Shown here one piece after another: positions 54,901 to 61,854 of a stretch of DNA of 64,000 nucleotides. Made by a program: the position numbers and the translations under genes. Each line of letters opens with the position of its first letter. Position 1 is the first letter of the stretch. The notes under the pieces were generated by a model, which was not told the origin of the DNA, made no database searches, and saw only the letters and a program-made list of their open reading frames with translations. This DNA is from Thauera humireducens (GTDB taxonomy: Bacteria; Pseudomonadota; Gammaproteobacteria; Burkholderiales; Rhodocyclaceae): NCBI RefSeq assembly GCF_001051995.2, contig NZ_CP014646.1:868001-932000 (forward strand), written 5' to 3'.

Positions 54901-55258
54901 CAAGATTCGCCGCAATAATCGCCGCGCAGGCGTGTCGGGTTGCCTGCTACACATGGACGGTGAGTTCATGCAGATGGTGGAAGGCAAGCGGGATGAACTG
55001 CAGAAACTCATCGAAGTCATCCGCACCGATCCGCAGCACCGAGACATGCGTGTCGTCATTGAAGGTCCGACACATCGCCGCATGTTCAGCGATTGGGGCA
55101 TGGTGGTACGTGACTTCGAGTCAGAATTCGAGCGTTTGCCGCTGGAGTTCATGCAGAGAGGGGAGCGTCCCCTAGGCTTCACCGAGCTCGCGGATGACCC
55201 TCGATTGTGCTTCGCCTTCATCACGGCGCATGCGATGGAAAGCGGTTTCAATCTCTGA
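51920..55258 (+). CDS. Multi-input c-di-GMP protein: PBP-like, PAS, GGDEF, EAL and BLUF domains
   Basis: 1112 residues, no signal peptide or membrane segment. Order: a type I periplasmic-binding-like domain of the AmiC/urea-binding kind (about 1-385: RLGLMAPLTGVVEIYGPEIVHAATLACAEVNEQGGVLG); PAS (about 405-525); GGDEF (about 535-695) with motif RLAGDEF and an RxxD inhibitory site (RPGD) five residues before it; EAL (about 712-950) with GAELLLRW in place of EAL, yet with EITETSLM, DDFGTGYSS, KIDRAFV, EGVE and QGYYF intact; and a C-terminal BLUF domain (about 970-1065) with the flavin Tyr (LYFVLYVSRA), Asn (RRNNRRAGVSG) and Gln (EFMQMVEG). The likely output is a c-di-GMP change controlled by a cytoplasmic ligand and blue light. 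The start is TTG with GGAG 10 bp upstream. Confidence 0.87.
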   Translation: MNATYRLGLMAPLTGVVEIYGPEIVHAATLACAEVNEQGGVLGRALELRVEDDGSLPLTAVPAAERLLDAHGCVALIGDLLSNSRIAVASQVADRRRVPMLNFSFYEGSINSRYFFHFAALPNQQIEQMIPLAARNYGLKMFFAGNNYEWPRGSIDAAKRALTALEGDVVGEAYLPIGASTDEIDALLTQVGRSGADVFVPYFAGADQLALLNRFAERGLKKRMAVVMGHYDEMMASRLSPEVREGLYSSNTYFMSLETPGNRDCLRRLSELPGITGIWPNGNGVLTNFGEAAYLCVHAFANAARAAGTVEPEALVDALEQVRVSGPQGVVTMDPVTHHASVNVCLARCQRDGTFEIVEHFGCIAPRIPERYRSHADARHMQASSSSPALTARLAAEIGGAHRPLDSAQQILSVADMAILATDAEGVITQANESAQVMFGYEEGELIGLPVHVLLPPHFRQRHAELVKAFVEGETTERRMGRRNEITGYRKDGSFFPLEASIAKFHNGDGWLMVVTMRDITERKRAEEALTLQATHDPLTGLPNRALIRDRLTNALHRSRRSGSSVALLFVDLDGFKLINGTHGHEAGDELLKSVAARLIEQVRPGDTVARLAGDEFVVLCEQVEQPTSMSVLAERINDTLRQPIDFAGSSLFVSASIGIAIGSGSTHSADDLLRHADTAMYAVKAGGRDGWQFFSDSLEEQARQRLEINNGLRKALERDELSVRYQPIVAAETGRIIGAELLLRWHPPGGEISPATFIPIAELTGVIVPIGKWVFREACRAEVAWRSRWGEQAPYVSLNLSARQLSDDGIVDDFADMLRQTGANPARLLLEITETSLMADVEANLKVLRHLADFGLRVAVDDFGTGYSSLAQLTRLPVDVLKIDRAFVDGLEKSDDSRTIIRAVISLGRALGLKLVAEGVENPEQQRELCAYGCDMLQGYYFNRPLVEAEFANCLTNQFSDAMPACAEPLYFVLYVSRATPHFNRQGLEDFKRKIRRNNRRAGVSGCLLHMDGEFMQMVEGKRDELQKLIEVIRTDPQHRDMRVVIEGPTHRRMFSDWGMVVRDFESEFERLPLEFMQRGERPLGFTELADDPRLCFAFITAHAMESGFNL

Positions 55259-55418
55259 TAGGTGAAGTCGGCGAGCGCGCTTCCGCATGCTGGTGACGCT
55301 TCGGGGTCGCGCGTGGCCGAATGATGGAAGATCGCGATCGACCTCGGTCCCGCGGCGACGACCCTGGAAGGCGAAACAGGCGAGGTTGCGTTGATTGCTG
55401 CGATCTATCTGATCGATC

Positions 55419-56351
55419 TTAGAGATAGTCGAGCAGGGGGCCCGCTGGCACGATGCCCGTCGGGTTCAGCGCCTTGATCGAGTAGTACCCAGCCTTGATA
55501 TGGTCGGCTTGCACGCTGCTGGTAAAGGCCGGCAGCGCCAGCAGGCGGCGGAGATAGGCCATCACGTTCGGGTAGGCGGAGAGCGGGCGCAGGTTGCACT
55601 TGAACAACCCGTAATAGGCGAGATCGAACCGGACCAACGTTACGAAGGCGCGGATGTCCGTCTCGGTGAGGCGCTCGCCCGCCAGCCATTGGCTACCCTT
55701 GAGCCGGGCATCCATCCAGGCGAGGCAGTCGAACACCTGTCGAACCGCTTCGTCATAGGCTGCCTGCGTGGTCGCGAACCCGGCCTGATACACGCCATTG
55801 TTGAAGTCTGCGTAGAGACGGGCGTTGGTGGCGTCGATCGCATCGATCAGCGCGGCTGGGCGCAGGTCAACGTCGTTTCGCGCCAGGGCGTCGAAATCGC
55901 GGTTCAGGATCTGCAGGATGTCGGCCGACTCGTTGTTGACGATGGTGTTGCGCGATCGGTCCCACAGCACGGGCACGGTTGCGCGTCCGGTGTAGGTCGG
56001 GTCTGCACGGCTATACAGCTCGTGCATGTGGCTCGCGCCGTTGATGTCGTCGCGGTCGGTGCCGAGTTCGCCGCTGAAAGCCCAGCCCTGGTCGGTGAGG
56101 CGCGGATCCACCACGCGGACGTCGATCGCGTGCTCCAGCCCCTTGAGCCGCAGCGCGATGAGGGTGCGACAGGCCCACGGGCAGATGTAGGCGACGTACA
56201 GCACGTAGCGCCCGGCCTCCGGTGTGAAGCCTTCAGGGCTCTCCACGCCGATGCGATGCCGAAAGCCGGAGGTCTGGCGGATAAATCGCCCCTCGTCGTC
56301 GCTCGCCTGCACCGGCTGCCACTTTTCCACCCACTGTCCGTTGATCAACAT
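55419..56351 (-). CDS. yqjG: Glutathionyl-hydroquinone reductase (YqjG/ECM4 type GST)
   Basis: 310 residues. An Xi-class glutathione transferase: catalytic Cys in LYVAYICPWACRTLIALRLKGLE (usual CPWAHR, here CPWACR), then the thioredoxin-fold end TVPVLWDRSRNTIVNNESADILQIL and a C-terminal helical domain with LTETDIRAFVTLVRFDLAYYGLFKCNLR. It reduces glutathionyl-hydroquinones formed in quinone detoxification. Start MLINGQWVEKW follows a GGAG; the frame continues 76 codons upstream without support. The 160-bp gap to the BLUF gene holds nothing recognised. Confidence 0.92.
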   Translation of the reverse strand: MLINGQWVEKWQPVQASDDEGRFIRQTSGFRHRIGVESPEGFTPEAGRYVLYVAYICPWACRTLIALRLKGLEHAIDVRVVDPRLTDQGWAFSGELGTDRDDINGASHMHELYSRADPTYTGRATVPVLWDRSRNTIVNNESADILQILNRDFDALARNDVDLRPAALIDAIDATNARLYADFNNGVYQAGFATTQAAYDEAVRQVFDCLAWMDARLKGSQWLAGERLTETDIRAFVTLVRFDLAYYGLFKCNLRPLSAYPNVMAYLRRLLALPAFTSSVQADHIKAGYYSIKALNPTGIVPAGPLLDYL

Positions 56352-56481
56352 GCGCCCTTGCTCCTTTCTTCGATTGGTCCTTGCGTGGATGACAAGGTAT
56401 TGCCTTGTGAGATGGAGATAAACCCCCGTTTGGAGCATTGACTGTTTCCCTGATCGCAACAAAAGCGGTCTCCTGCTGGGC

Positions 56482-57381
56482 TCACCAACCCGGCGGTGGC
56501 GCGGCAAAACGCTCGGCGAGAAAGTCGACCAGCGCGCGCACCTTCGGCGGAACGAACTTACGCGTCGGATATAGCGCATAGATGCCGAGCGCGACGGATC
56601 GACACGCGGGCATCAGCTCTACGAGCGCGCCGGCCGCCAGATCGTCGGCGACCAGGAACCCCGGTTGCAGGATCACCCCCTGACCGGCGAGCGCCATCGC
56701 GCGGCAGGTGTCGCCGCTGTTGGTGTGTACGGCGGGCCGCGTGCGCACGCTCACGCGCCCGTCCGGCCCGTCGAACTGCCACTCGTCACCGCCGGACCAG
56801 TAGCTGTAGGCGATGACCGTGTGACTGGCGAGGTCTGCGGGGACGTGCGGCGTGCCATGGGCCGCCAGATAAGCGGGGGCGGCGCACAGCACGATGCGTG
56901 TGCGGGCGAGTTGCCGGCAGACGAGGGTGGAACTGGGCAGGGCGGCGATGCGGATCGCCACATCGAAGCCTTCCTCGACGAGGTCGACGGTGCGGTCCGA
57001 CAGCGTCACTTCGAGCCGCACCTGCGGGTGCAGGTCGCGGAACGGGCCCCACAGGGGCGCGAGGTGCCGAATGCCGAAGGTGACCGGCGCGTTGATGCGT
57101 AAGAGCCCGCGTGCCGCGCCACTGCGCGAATGCAGCTCGGCTTCGGCTTCTTCGAGCCCGGCGAGCAATTCCCGGCTGCGAGCGTAGAAGCGCTCCCCAT
57201 CCTCGGTCAGGGACAGGCGCCGGGTCGTGCGGTGAAGGAGGCGCACGCCGAGCCGCGTCTCCAGTTCGCCCACATAGCGCGAGGTGGCCGCCTTGGACAA
57301 GCCGAGCGCTTCGGCCGCGCCGACGAAGCTGCCGGCATCGACGACCGCGCAGAAGGTCTGCATCTCGACAAATCGGTCCAT
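56482..57381 (-). CDS. LysR family transcriptional regulator
   Basis: 299 residues. The N-terminal HTH is MDRFVEMQTFCAVVDAGSFVGAAEALGLSKAATSRYVGELETRLGVRLLHRTTRRLSLTEDGERFYARSREL; the C-terminal effector domain (about 90-295: GLLRINAPVTFGIRHLAPLWGPFRDLHPQVRLEVTLSDRTVDLVEEGFDVAIRIA) is the CrgA/DmlR-like type. It is divergent from the dioxygenase gene with a 169-bp gap and upstream of yqjG on the same strand, so it may regulate either aromatic-type gene. The effector is unknown. Confidence 0.92.
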   Translation of the reverse strand: MDRFVEMQTFCAVVDAGSFVGAAEALGLSKAATSRYVGELETRLGVRLLHRTTRRLSLTEDGERFYARSRELLAGLEEAEAELHSRSGAARGLLRINAPVTFGIRHLAPLWGPFRDLHPQVRLEVTLSDRTVDLVEEGFDVAIRIAALPSSTLVCRQLARTRIVLCAAPAYLAAHGTPHVPADLASHTVIAYSYWSGGDEWQFDGPDGRVSVRTRPAVHTNSGDTCRAMALAGQGVILQPGFLVADDLAAGALVELMPACRSVALGIYALYPTRKFVPPKVRALVDFLAERFAAPPPGW

Positions 57382-57550
57382 TGTCTCTCCTGCCGGAACA
57401 GTCTCTCACTTGGATGACGGTTTATCTCACTCCGGGGGCGCCGTAAAGTGCCCCCATGATCATGCGCCGGCTTGCATCGCCGGGCCCGCCGGGCCCCGAG
57501 CGACACCCGGCAGTCAGCCCAAGCAATCGCCGCCCAGTTGGAGGACCCTG

Positions 57551-58378
57551 ATGCAAACGCTGCCCACTCTGTTTGTCTCGCACGGCGCGCCGACCTTCGC
57601 ACTCGACCCCGGCCTCGCCGGTGCAAATCTTGCGGCGCTCGGCCGTCGGCTTCCTCGTCCACAGGCTGTGCTAGTGATGTCTCCGCACTGGATGACCCGC
57701 CAGCCGCAGGCCACGCTGTCGCTTCGGCCTGAAACCATCCACGACTTCGGCGGCTTCGACCCTGCCCTCTACACGCTGCAGTACCCGGCCGAGGGCGCCC
57801 ATCTTGCCGCGCGGCGTGCGCTCGAGCTGCTGCAGGCGGCCGGTCTGGCCGCCGCTCCGAATGCCGATCGCGGCCTCGACCATGGTGCCTGGGTGCCCTT
57901 GTTGCACCTGTATCCCCAGGCCGACATCCCGGTGTTTCAGGTGTCGCTGCCGATGTGGCTTGATGCCGATGGTGCCTACGATTACGGGCGCGCGCTCGCG
58001 CCGCTGGCTGACGAAGGCGTGCTGATCGTGGGCTCGGGCAGCCTGACCCATAACCTGTACGAGTTCCGCCTCGGTGATCCACGCGCTGAAAGCTATGCGG
58101 CGGAGTTCGCACACTGGGTGCGCGACGCAGTGCTGGCGGGCGATCACTCTCGTCTGCGCCAGGCGCTCGCGATCGCACCGCATGCCCGCCGCGCGCATCC
58201 CACTGCCGAGCATTACCTGCCATTGCTGGTGGCCGCTGGCGCAGCCGCCCAAGCCGTGCCCGCGAGTGTCATCGAAGGTGGCATCGTGCATGGTGTGCTG
58301 TCGATGGATTCCTTCCTGTTCGGTGCCGAGTTCCCCGCGCGACTGGGTGCCGACGCGAACGACGCACTGCCCAACTGA
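57551..58378 (+). CDS. ygiD: DODA-type extradiol ring-cleavage dioxygenase (YgiD-like)
   Basis: 275 residues. The class III extradiol family with the metal His residues: LPTLFVSHGAPTFALDPG, VLVMSPHWMTRQ, DHGAWVPLLHLYP, SGSLTHNLYEF and ARRAHPTAEHYLPLLVA. YgiD homologues cleave L-DOPA at the 4,5 position; real substrates in bacteria are often unknown. The ATG at 57551 begins the domain; the frame opens 89 codons earlier through the divergent promoter region. The ypfH-like gene follows after 9 bp, so they form a small operon divergent from the LysR gene. Confidence 0.9.
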   Translation: MQTLPTLFVSHGAPTFALDPGLAGANLAALGRRLPRPQAVLVMSPHWMTRQPQATLSLRPETIHDFGGFDPALYTLQYPAEGAHLAARRALELLQAAGLAAAPNADRGLDHGAWVPLLHLYPQADIPVFQVSLPMWLDADGAYDYGRALAPLADEGVLIVGSGSLTHNLYEFRLGDPRAESYAAEFAHWVRDAVLAGDHSRLRQALAIAPHARRAHPTAEHYLPLLVAAGAAAQAVPASVIEGGIVHGVLSMDSFLFGAEFPARLGADANDALPN

Positions 58379-58387
58379 GACCCGACC

Positions 58388-59008
58388 ATGTCCGATCAAG
58401 ATCTCATCGTTCAACACGTGCCCGTCCCTGCGAGCCGTTCGATTCTGTTGTTCCATGGCGTGGGTTCGCGCCCCGAGGATCTGGTGCCGCTTGCCCACCT
58501 CCTCGCCGAGGCCCACCCGGACGCCTGGGTGGTCAGCGTGCGCTCACCCGAGTCCAGTGACCTGGGCAGCGGCTGGCAGTGGTTCTCGGTGCGCGGGGTG
58601 ACGGAGGAAAACCGCCCGGCGCGTGTTGCCGAGGCCATGCCGTCGTTCGTGCGCTGTGTGCGCGACTGGCAGGCGAGAGCAGGGGTGGATGCCGCTGCCA
58701 CCACGCTGATCGGCTTCTCGCAGGGGGCGATCATGGCGCTGGAATCGACCCAGCTGCCTGAAACCCTGGCTGCCCGCGTCATCTCGCTCGCCGGCCGCTT
58801 TGCCTCGGCACCGCGCGTGGCGCCGGCGCAAACGCAGGTGCATCTGCTGCACGGTGAGCGGGATCAGGTGATCGATCCGCGCTACAGTCTGATGGCGGCC
58901 GAAACGTTGCGGGCGCTCGGCGGGGGCGTCTCCGTCGAACTGCTCCCGAACCTGGGGCATGGCGTGGATGCGCGTGTTGCCAGTCGCGTGAAGGCTTTGG
59001 CCGGTTGA
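58388..59008 (+). CDS. ypfH: YpfH family alpha/beta hydrolase (esterase)
   Basis: 206 residues. A phospholipase/carboxylesterase-type hydrolase: oxyanion region SILLFHGVGSRPEDLVPLA, nucleophile Ser in LIGFSQGAIMALEST, acid Asp in HLLHGERDQVIDPRYS, and His in LPNLGHGVDARV. It hydrolyses acyl esters of unknown physiological target. It follows the dioxygenase gene by 9 bp and is probably cotranscribed. It is the last host gene before the phage element. Confidence 0.9.
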   Translation: MSDQDLIVQHVPVPASRSILLFHGVGSRPEDLVPLAHLLAEAHPDAWVVSVRSPESSDLGSGWQWFSVRGVTEENRPARVAEAMPSFVRCVRDWQARAGVDAAATTLIGFSQGAIMALESTQLPETLAARVISLAGRFASAPRVAPAQTQVHLLHGERDQVIDPRYSLMAAETLRALGGGVSVELLPNLGHGVDARVASRVKALAG

Positions 59009-59273
59009 GTGGTCTGCCTGGGTGGAGGCTCTGGCCGGTAGAGTTCGAGCAGCGGTGTTGTTCGAAGAACGGGACCGTACGGAAAACCGGGGACGATTCG
59101 ATGATCGTCTGGTACCCGAATGGGCCCGCTTCAGAACGCTTGCCATGTCCCCTGCTCCGATCACGAGGAGGCCGGTGTAGCGACCTCTGATCGATTGCAG
59201 AAAAAATGCAGCAAAAAGGTCGATCAAACCGGGCCAAAGCCCGATGGCGCCGTGCAAGTCGTTGTTTTTTTAA
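59009..59273. other. Junction spacer between host genes and the phage element
   Basis: No gene is supported. A weak 5-bp stem CGGGC/GCCCG (59230-59243) is followed 20 bp later by a T-run (GTTGTTTTTTTAA), a poor terminator for the ypfH transcript. Base composition is lower in GC than the neighbouring genes. The tRNA-Leu fragment starts at 59274. Confidence 0.5.
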
Positions 59274-59328
59274 TGGTACCCGGGACGGGACTCGAACCCG
59301 TAAGGCTTGCGCCGGCGGATTTTAAGTC
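59274..59328 (-). repeat. tRNA-Leu 3' fragment, presumptive att site
   Basis: Read on the minus strand this is a tRNA-Leu from the anticodon loop to the end: GACTTAAAATCC (anticodon TAA), a variable arm, the T arm ACGGGTTCGAGTCCCGT, then CCCGGGT plus ACCA. The 5' half is absent. Phages that integrate at the anticodon loop leave such a copy of the 3' half at the far end of the element. It differs from the intact tRNA-Leu at 59505 in the variable arm and acceptor, so it came from another tRNA-Leu gene. Confidence 0.75.
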
Positions 59329-59447
59329 AATATCGAACACAATCGAACGCATAGTAGCACGCTATAGCTCAATGTTTATGCGGGTTGTGGTTGTGGTGGC
59401 GCTTGCATCGTGGTGTTGTTTTTGGTTGCTGCGCGGCTTGTTGTGCG

Positions 59448-59480
59448 CACCAACTACGCACCAGCTACGCACCAACAGGC
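59448..59480 (+). repeat. Short 11-bp tandem repeat
   Basis: Two copies of CACCA-R-CTACG (CACCAACTACG and CACCAGCTACG) plus a partial third (CACCAACAGGC), directly before the hairpin and tRNA-Leu. It may be an integrase arm-type or other protein-binding array. Confidence 0.6.
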
Positions 59481-59501
59481 GCGCATTGCTACAATGCGCG
59501 C
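59479..59501 (+). promoter_or_regulatory. Hairpin with -10 element before tRNA-Leu
   Basis: A perfect 10-bp inverted repeat GCGCGCATTG/CAATGCGCGC with a CTA loop. It contains TACAAT (59490-59495), a good -10, followed by a GC-rich discriminator, as in stable RNA promoters; no -35 was identified. The dyad over the -10 suggests a repressor site. Confidence 0.5.
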
Positions 59502-59504
59502 CCT

Positions 59505-59588
59505 GCCTGGGTGGCGAAATTGGTAAACGCAGTGGACTTAAAATCCACCGCCTACGGCTTACGGGTTCGAGTCCCGTCCCAGGCACCA
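59505..59588 (+). tRNA. tRNA-Leu (anticodon TAA)
   Basis: 84 nt with encoded CCA. The acceptor GCCTGGG pairs with CCCAGGC, the anticodon loop is CTTAAAA, there is a long class II variable arm (CGCCTACGGCTTA) and a T arm ACGGGTTCGAGTCCCGT. It shares the anticodon-to-T-arm block with the reversed fragment at 59274. It lies inside the proposed element, so it may be an element-borne tRNA. A hairpin TCTGGTC/GACCAGA follows at 59604-59620. Confidence 0.95.
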
Positions 59589-59685
59589 CGCATCTAGCCT
59601 CTATCTGGTCGTAGACCAGACCGATACCCAAAATCTGGGGTTCCCGGAATTCCCGTAGGCTCCGTCGTGCATGCGGAACTGGAAA

Positions 59686-59761
59686 CTCTGCAGATCTGCA
59701 GAGTCCCCCGCGCACCCGATGGCCTCTGCAGATCTGCAGAGCCCCCCGCGCACCCGATGGC
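59686..59761. repeat. 38-bp tandem repeat with perfect 18-bp palindromes
   Basis: Two direct 38-bp units with one mismatch. Each starts with the palindrome CTCTGCAGATCTGCAGAG (59686-59703 and 59724-59741) and continues with a GC-rich spacer; a partial third unit begins at 59762. The block is flanked by near-identical inverted CCCGGAATTCC-type sequences (59643-59658 and 59817-59832). It lies at the end of the phage cistrons and may be a regulatory or att-related binding array. Confidence 0.8.
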
Positions 59762-59816
59762 GCTGCAGAACCCACCGTGCATCACTTCTGCAGGCAGCAG
59801 GAGTTCCTGCTTTGAA

Positions 59817-60152
59817 CTACCGGAATTCCGGGATTTCACGCCAGCCCAGGGCGGCGGCGGCCTTGAGCGCGGTGTCGTGGTGCCCGAGCATGTGCGCGGC
59901 CAACTTTGCGGCGGCGGCATCCGGGAAGCGTGCCGTCCAGAATGTGCGGGTGGTGTCTGCTGCTGCCAACCTCGCAGCAGCGTTGAGGCGCTTCTGAGTC
60001 GTGCCGTGCGGCAGTCGGTCGTGCGCTTGGTTGCATCGGGCACACAGGCCAATCAGAACCCCGACGCCGCGAATATCGCCAGGGTGCAGCGCTGCGAGCG
60101 GTGCCGGCATGCGGCAGCAGGCGCAGCGGCGCAGCGGCGCATCAGAGGTCAC
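59817..60152 (-). CDS. Small phage-type protein with paired CxxC motifs
   Basis: 111 residues, not assigned to a family. The N-terminal half has CACCRMPAPLAALHPGDIRGVGVLIGLCARCNQAHDRLPHG: two Cys pairs about 30 residues apart with His residues between and after, a layout like HNH or recombination-endonuclease zinc motifs, although no clear HNH catalytic pattern is present. The C-terminal half is helical and rich in Ala and Arg. The start overlaps the stop of the upstream cistron (ATGA), which supports it as a real gene. Last cistron of the phage block. Confidence 0.6.
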   Translation of the reverse strand: MTSDAPLRRCACCRMPAPLAALHPGDIRGVGVLIGLCARCNQAHDRLPHGTTQKRLNAAARLAAADTTRTFWTARFPDAAAAKLAAHMLGHHDTALKAAAALGWREIPEFR

Positions 60153-60361
60153 ACGCTTTGCGCAAAGCGCCGATATGCGGAGTTCATTCTTTCCGTCCTC
60201 ACCGTGTTGAAGTCGAGCGAGGGGTTGAGGTCGGCGAGTCGCGACACAAGGATATCCACGCCTGCACCGTAGACCCGCCAGGCTAAGCCGAAAGGCTCAA
60301 TCAACAGGCCACGGCGGGCGGCTTCTGCGCGCACGAAGATTTCGCGGGGGTTGGTCGTCAT
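60149..60361 (-). CDS. Hypothetical phage-type protein
   Basis: 70 residues from ATG 60361 (GTG 60373 adds four). MTTNPREIFVRAEAARRGLLIEPFGLAWRVYGAGVDILVSRLADLNPSLDFNTVRTERMNSAYRRFAQSV shows no family signature I recognise; it is small, soluble and slightly basic. Neither start has a good SD. It is kept because its stop overlaps the next start (ATGA) in a run of coupled phage cistrons. Confidence 0.5.
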   Translation of the reverse strand: MTTNPREIFVRAEAARRGLLIEPFGLAWRVYGAGVDILVSRLADLNPSLDFNTVRTERMNSAYRRFAQSV

Positions 60362-60451
60362 GGCAAGAGTCACTCAGAGGGGCGGCCGGGTCAGTTCCGC
60401 CAGGAGGAGGCGCCCGGCCCTTGCGGTGTCGGGAACCCGGCCATTGATCTG

Positions 60452-60928
60452 TCAGGCACGGCCACGAGGGCGCGCGGAACTCGATGGGTGGTGGGGTTTT
60501 ACGGTCGAGCCAGTAAAACCGAGCCCGTAGTTGGCGGCGGCGCCGGCGGGCTGCGCGGCCGTAACAGCGCCTCTTGCCAACAGCTCGCCGGCCTCGGTCA
60601 GTGCAGCCAAGGCGACAGCAAAGGAGTTCGGCTTCTCCGAGCCGGCCTCGGCTCTCGCCAGAATGCGGCGGCCCATCGTCACGAGATTGGCGGTGCCGCG
60701 CGCTCGAGTGCCGCTGTTCGCGTAGGCTGCAACGGCGGTCGCGCCTGGTGCCTTCGCGATCTCCGCGCGGGCTTCGCGTGTGGCCTCTTTCGCGCGATCC
60801 AGCGCTTTGCGGAAGGGCTCGGCCAACTCTTGCTGCAGCGGGGGGGCGGCTTCGGCTTCGTCGATAGCGTCGGTAAGGAAGGCGAGCAGCGCATGCGGGG
60901 CCAGAACAGCGAGGGCGGGGGCGGTCAT
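60452..60928 (-). CDS. Hypothetical phage-type protein
   Basis: 158 residues, Ala-rich and helical (LAFLTDAIDEAEAAPPLQQELAEPFRKALDRAKEATREARAEIAKAPGATAVAAYA), with a low-complexity tail (SSSARPRGRA). No family recognised. The ATG overlaps the stop of the upstream gene (ATGA); the frame extends upstream to 61231 but only as a shadow. The position downstream of the tape measure gene suggests a virion-assembly or accessory role, which is an inference. Confidence 0.55.
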   Translation of the reverse strand: MTAPALAVLAPHALLAFLTDAIDEAEAAPPLQQELAEPFRKALDRAKEATREARAEIAKAPGATAVAAYANSGTRARGTANLVTMGRRILARAEAGSEKPNSFAVALAALTEAGELLARGAVTAAQPAGAAANYGLGFTGSTVKPHHPSSSARPRGRA

Positions 60929-61428
60929 TCGAGGACTCCGGCGAGCTTGGCGGCATCGAACGGGATGCCAAGCACCGCCGCGGGGGTGACGCCTGGTCGG
61001 CGGGCTGCGCCGGTCTCGGTCACGATGAATTCCTCCTGCATCTCGAGCATGTAGCGGCGGCGCTCCAGCTCGTCGAGTTTCGCGGCACGTTCGGCGGCGG
61101 GCAAGGTCGGCGGGTTGCCGGCATCGGCGCGGATCGCGGACACGCGTTGTTCGATTTCGGTCAGCAGGGCATCGCCAAGGCTGTAGGCAAGCCACGGCAT
61201 CGCATCGCCGGTAAAGGTCTCCATCGTCCACGGCCTGGTTGCAACAGCGATGTTGCGGGCCGTGATGTCGAGGGTGGCGGCGAAGCGGGCGCGGGCGGCC
61301 TCGAGCTGCTGACGGACGCCAGCAAGGGCGGCGTCCATCGGCAGCGCGCAGCGGCGCACGGCCATGATTTCGTCAGTAAGCGCGCTGATCTCGTTGCGCA
61401 CGGCTTGAAGGGTCTGATGCTGGGTCAT
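60925..61428 (-). CDS. Hypothetical phage-type protein
   Basis: 167 residues from ATG 61428; an alternative GTG at 61443 overlaps the previous stop (GTGA). The N-terminus MTQHQTLQAVRNEISALTDEIMAVRRCALPMDAALAGVRQQLEAARARFAATLD is a likely coiled coil, followed by RPWTMETFTGDAMPWLAYSLGDALLTEIEQRV and a second helical part. No family recognised. Its stop overlaps the next gene (ATGA). Confidence 0.6.
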   Translation of the reverse strand: MTQHQTLQAVRNEISALTDEIMAVRRCALPMDAALAGVRQQLEAARARFAATLDITARNIAVATRPWTMETFTGDAMPWLAYSLGDALLTEIEQRVSAIRADAGNPPTLPAAERAAKLDELERRRYMLEMQEEFIVTETGAARRPGVTPAAVLGIPFDAAKLAGVLE

Positions 61429-61439
61429 GTCGCCACGCC

Positions 61440-61808
61440 TCACAAGTCGAATTTTCGGGAAAGGTCTTTTGCGGCGGAGAACAGCCGCATCAGCGGGGCA
61501 TGCTGCGCGGTTACGTCGTCGCGCTGCTTCAGCAGTGCATCCATCCGCGCTTGGCAGCGCGCAACGTCGGCTTCAGCGCGGGCAACGATGTCGATTTCGG
61601 GCGCGTGCAGGCTCTGCGTGCGCCGTTGGGTTTCAACGAAAAGCCTTCGCCGCGCAAGAATGCGTTTCGCATGGTCGATGTTGGTGGCCTCGTTTTGGAT
61701 GCGGTCGCCAAGCATCGCAAGGTGCTGATGCGCGGCAGTGCCGGCGGCGATGATCACAAGGGCCTTGGCTGACGCAGCGGGGCGCCAGTCTTCATTCGGT
61801 GTGGTCAT
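61440..61808 (-). CDS. Hypothetical phage-type coiled-coil protein
   Basis: 122 residues, mostly helical with heptad-like character (LAMLGDRIQNEATNIDHAKRILARRRLFVETQRRTQSL and RAEADVARCQARMDALLKQRDDVTAQH). No family recognised. It has one of the best ribosome sites in the block (AAGGAG before the ATG) and starts 46 bp after the tape measure stop, so it is confidently expressed with it. Its size and organisation resemble the next gene, suggesting a duplicated or interacting pair. Confidence 0.6.
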   Translation of the reverse strand: MTTPNEDWRPAASAKALVIIAAGTAAHQHLAMLGDRIQNEATNIDHAKRILARRRLFVETQRRTQSLHAPEIDIVARAEADVARCQARMDALLKQRDDVTAQHAPLMRLFSAAKDLSRKFDL

Positions 61809-61854
61809 GCTTCGAATCTCCTTTTGAAATGCAGCTCAAAGTCTGAGCCTGCGG

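Noticed and set aside
59686..59770. CRISPR array
   Set aside because: Only two and a half units with nearly identical spacers and an internal perfect palindrome; a tandem repeat, not repeat-spacer structure, and no cas genes are present.
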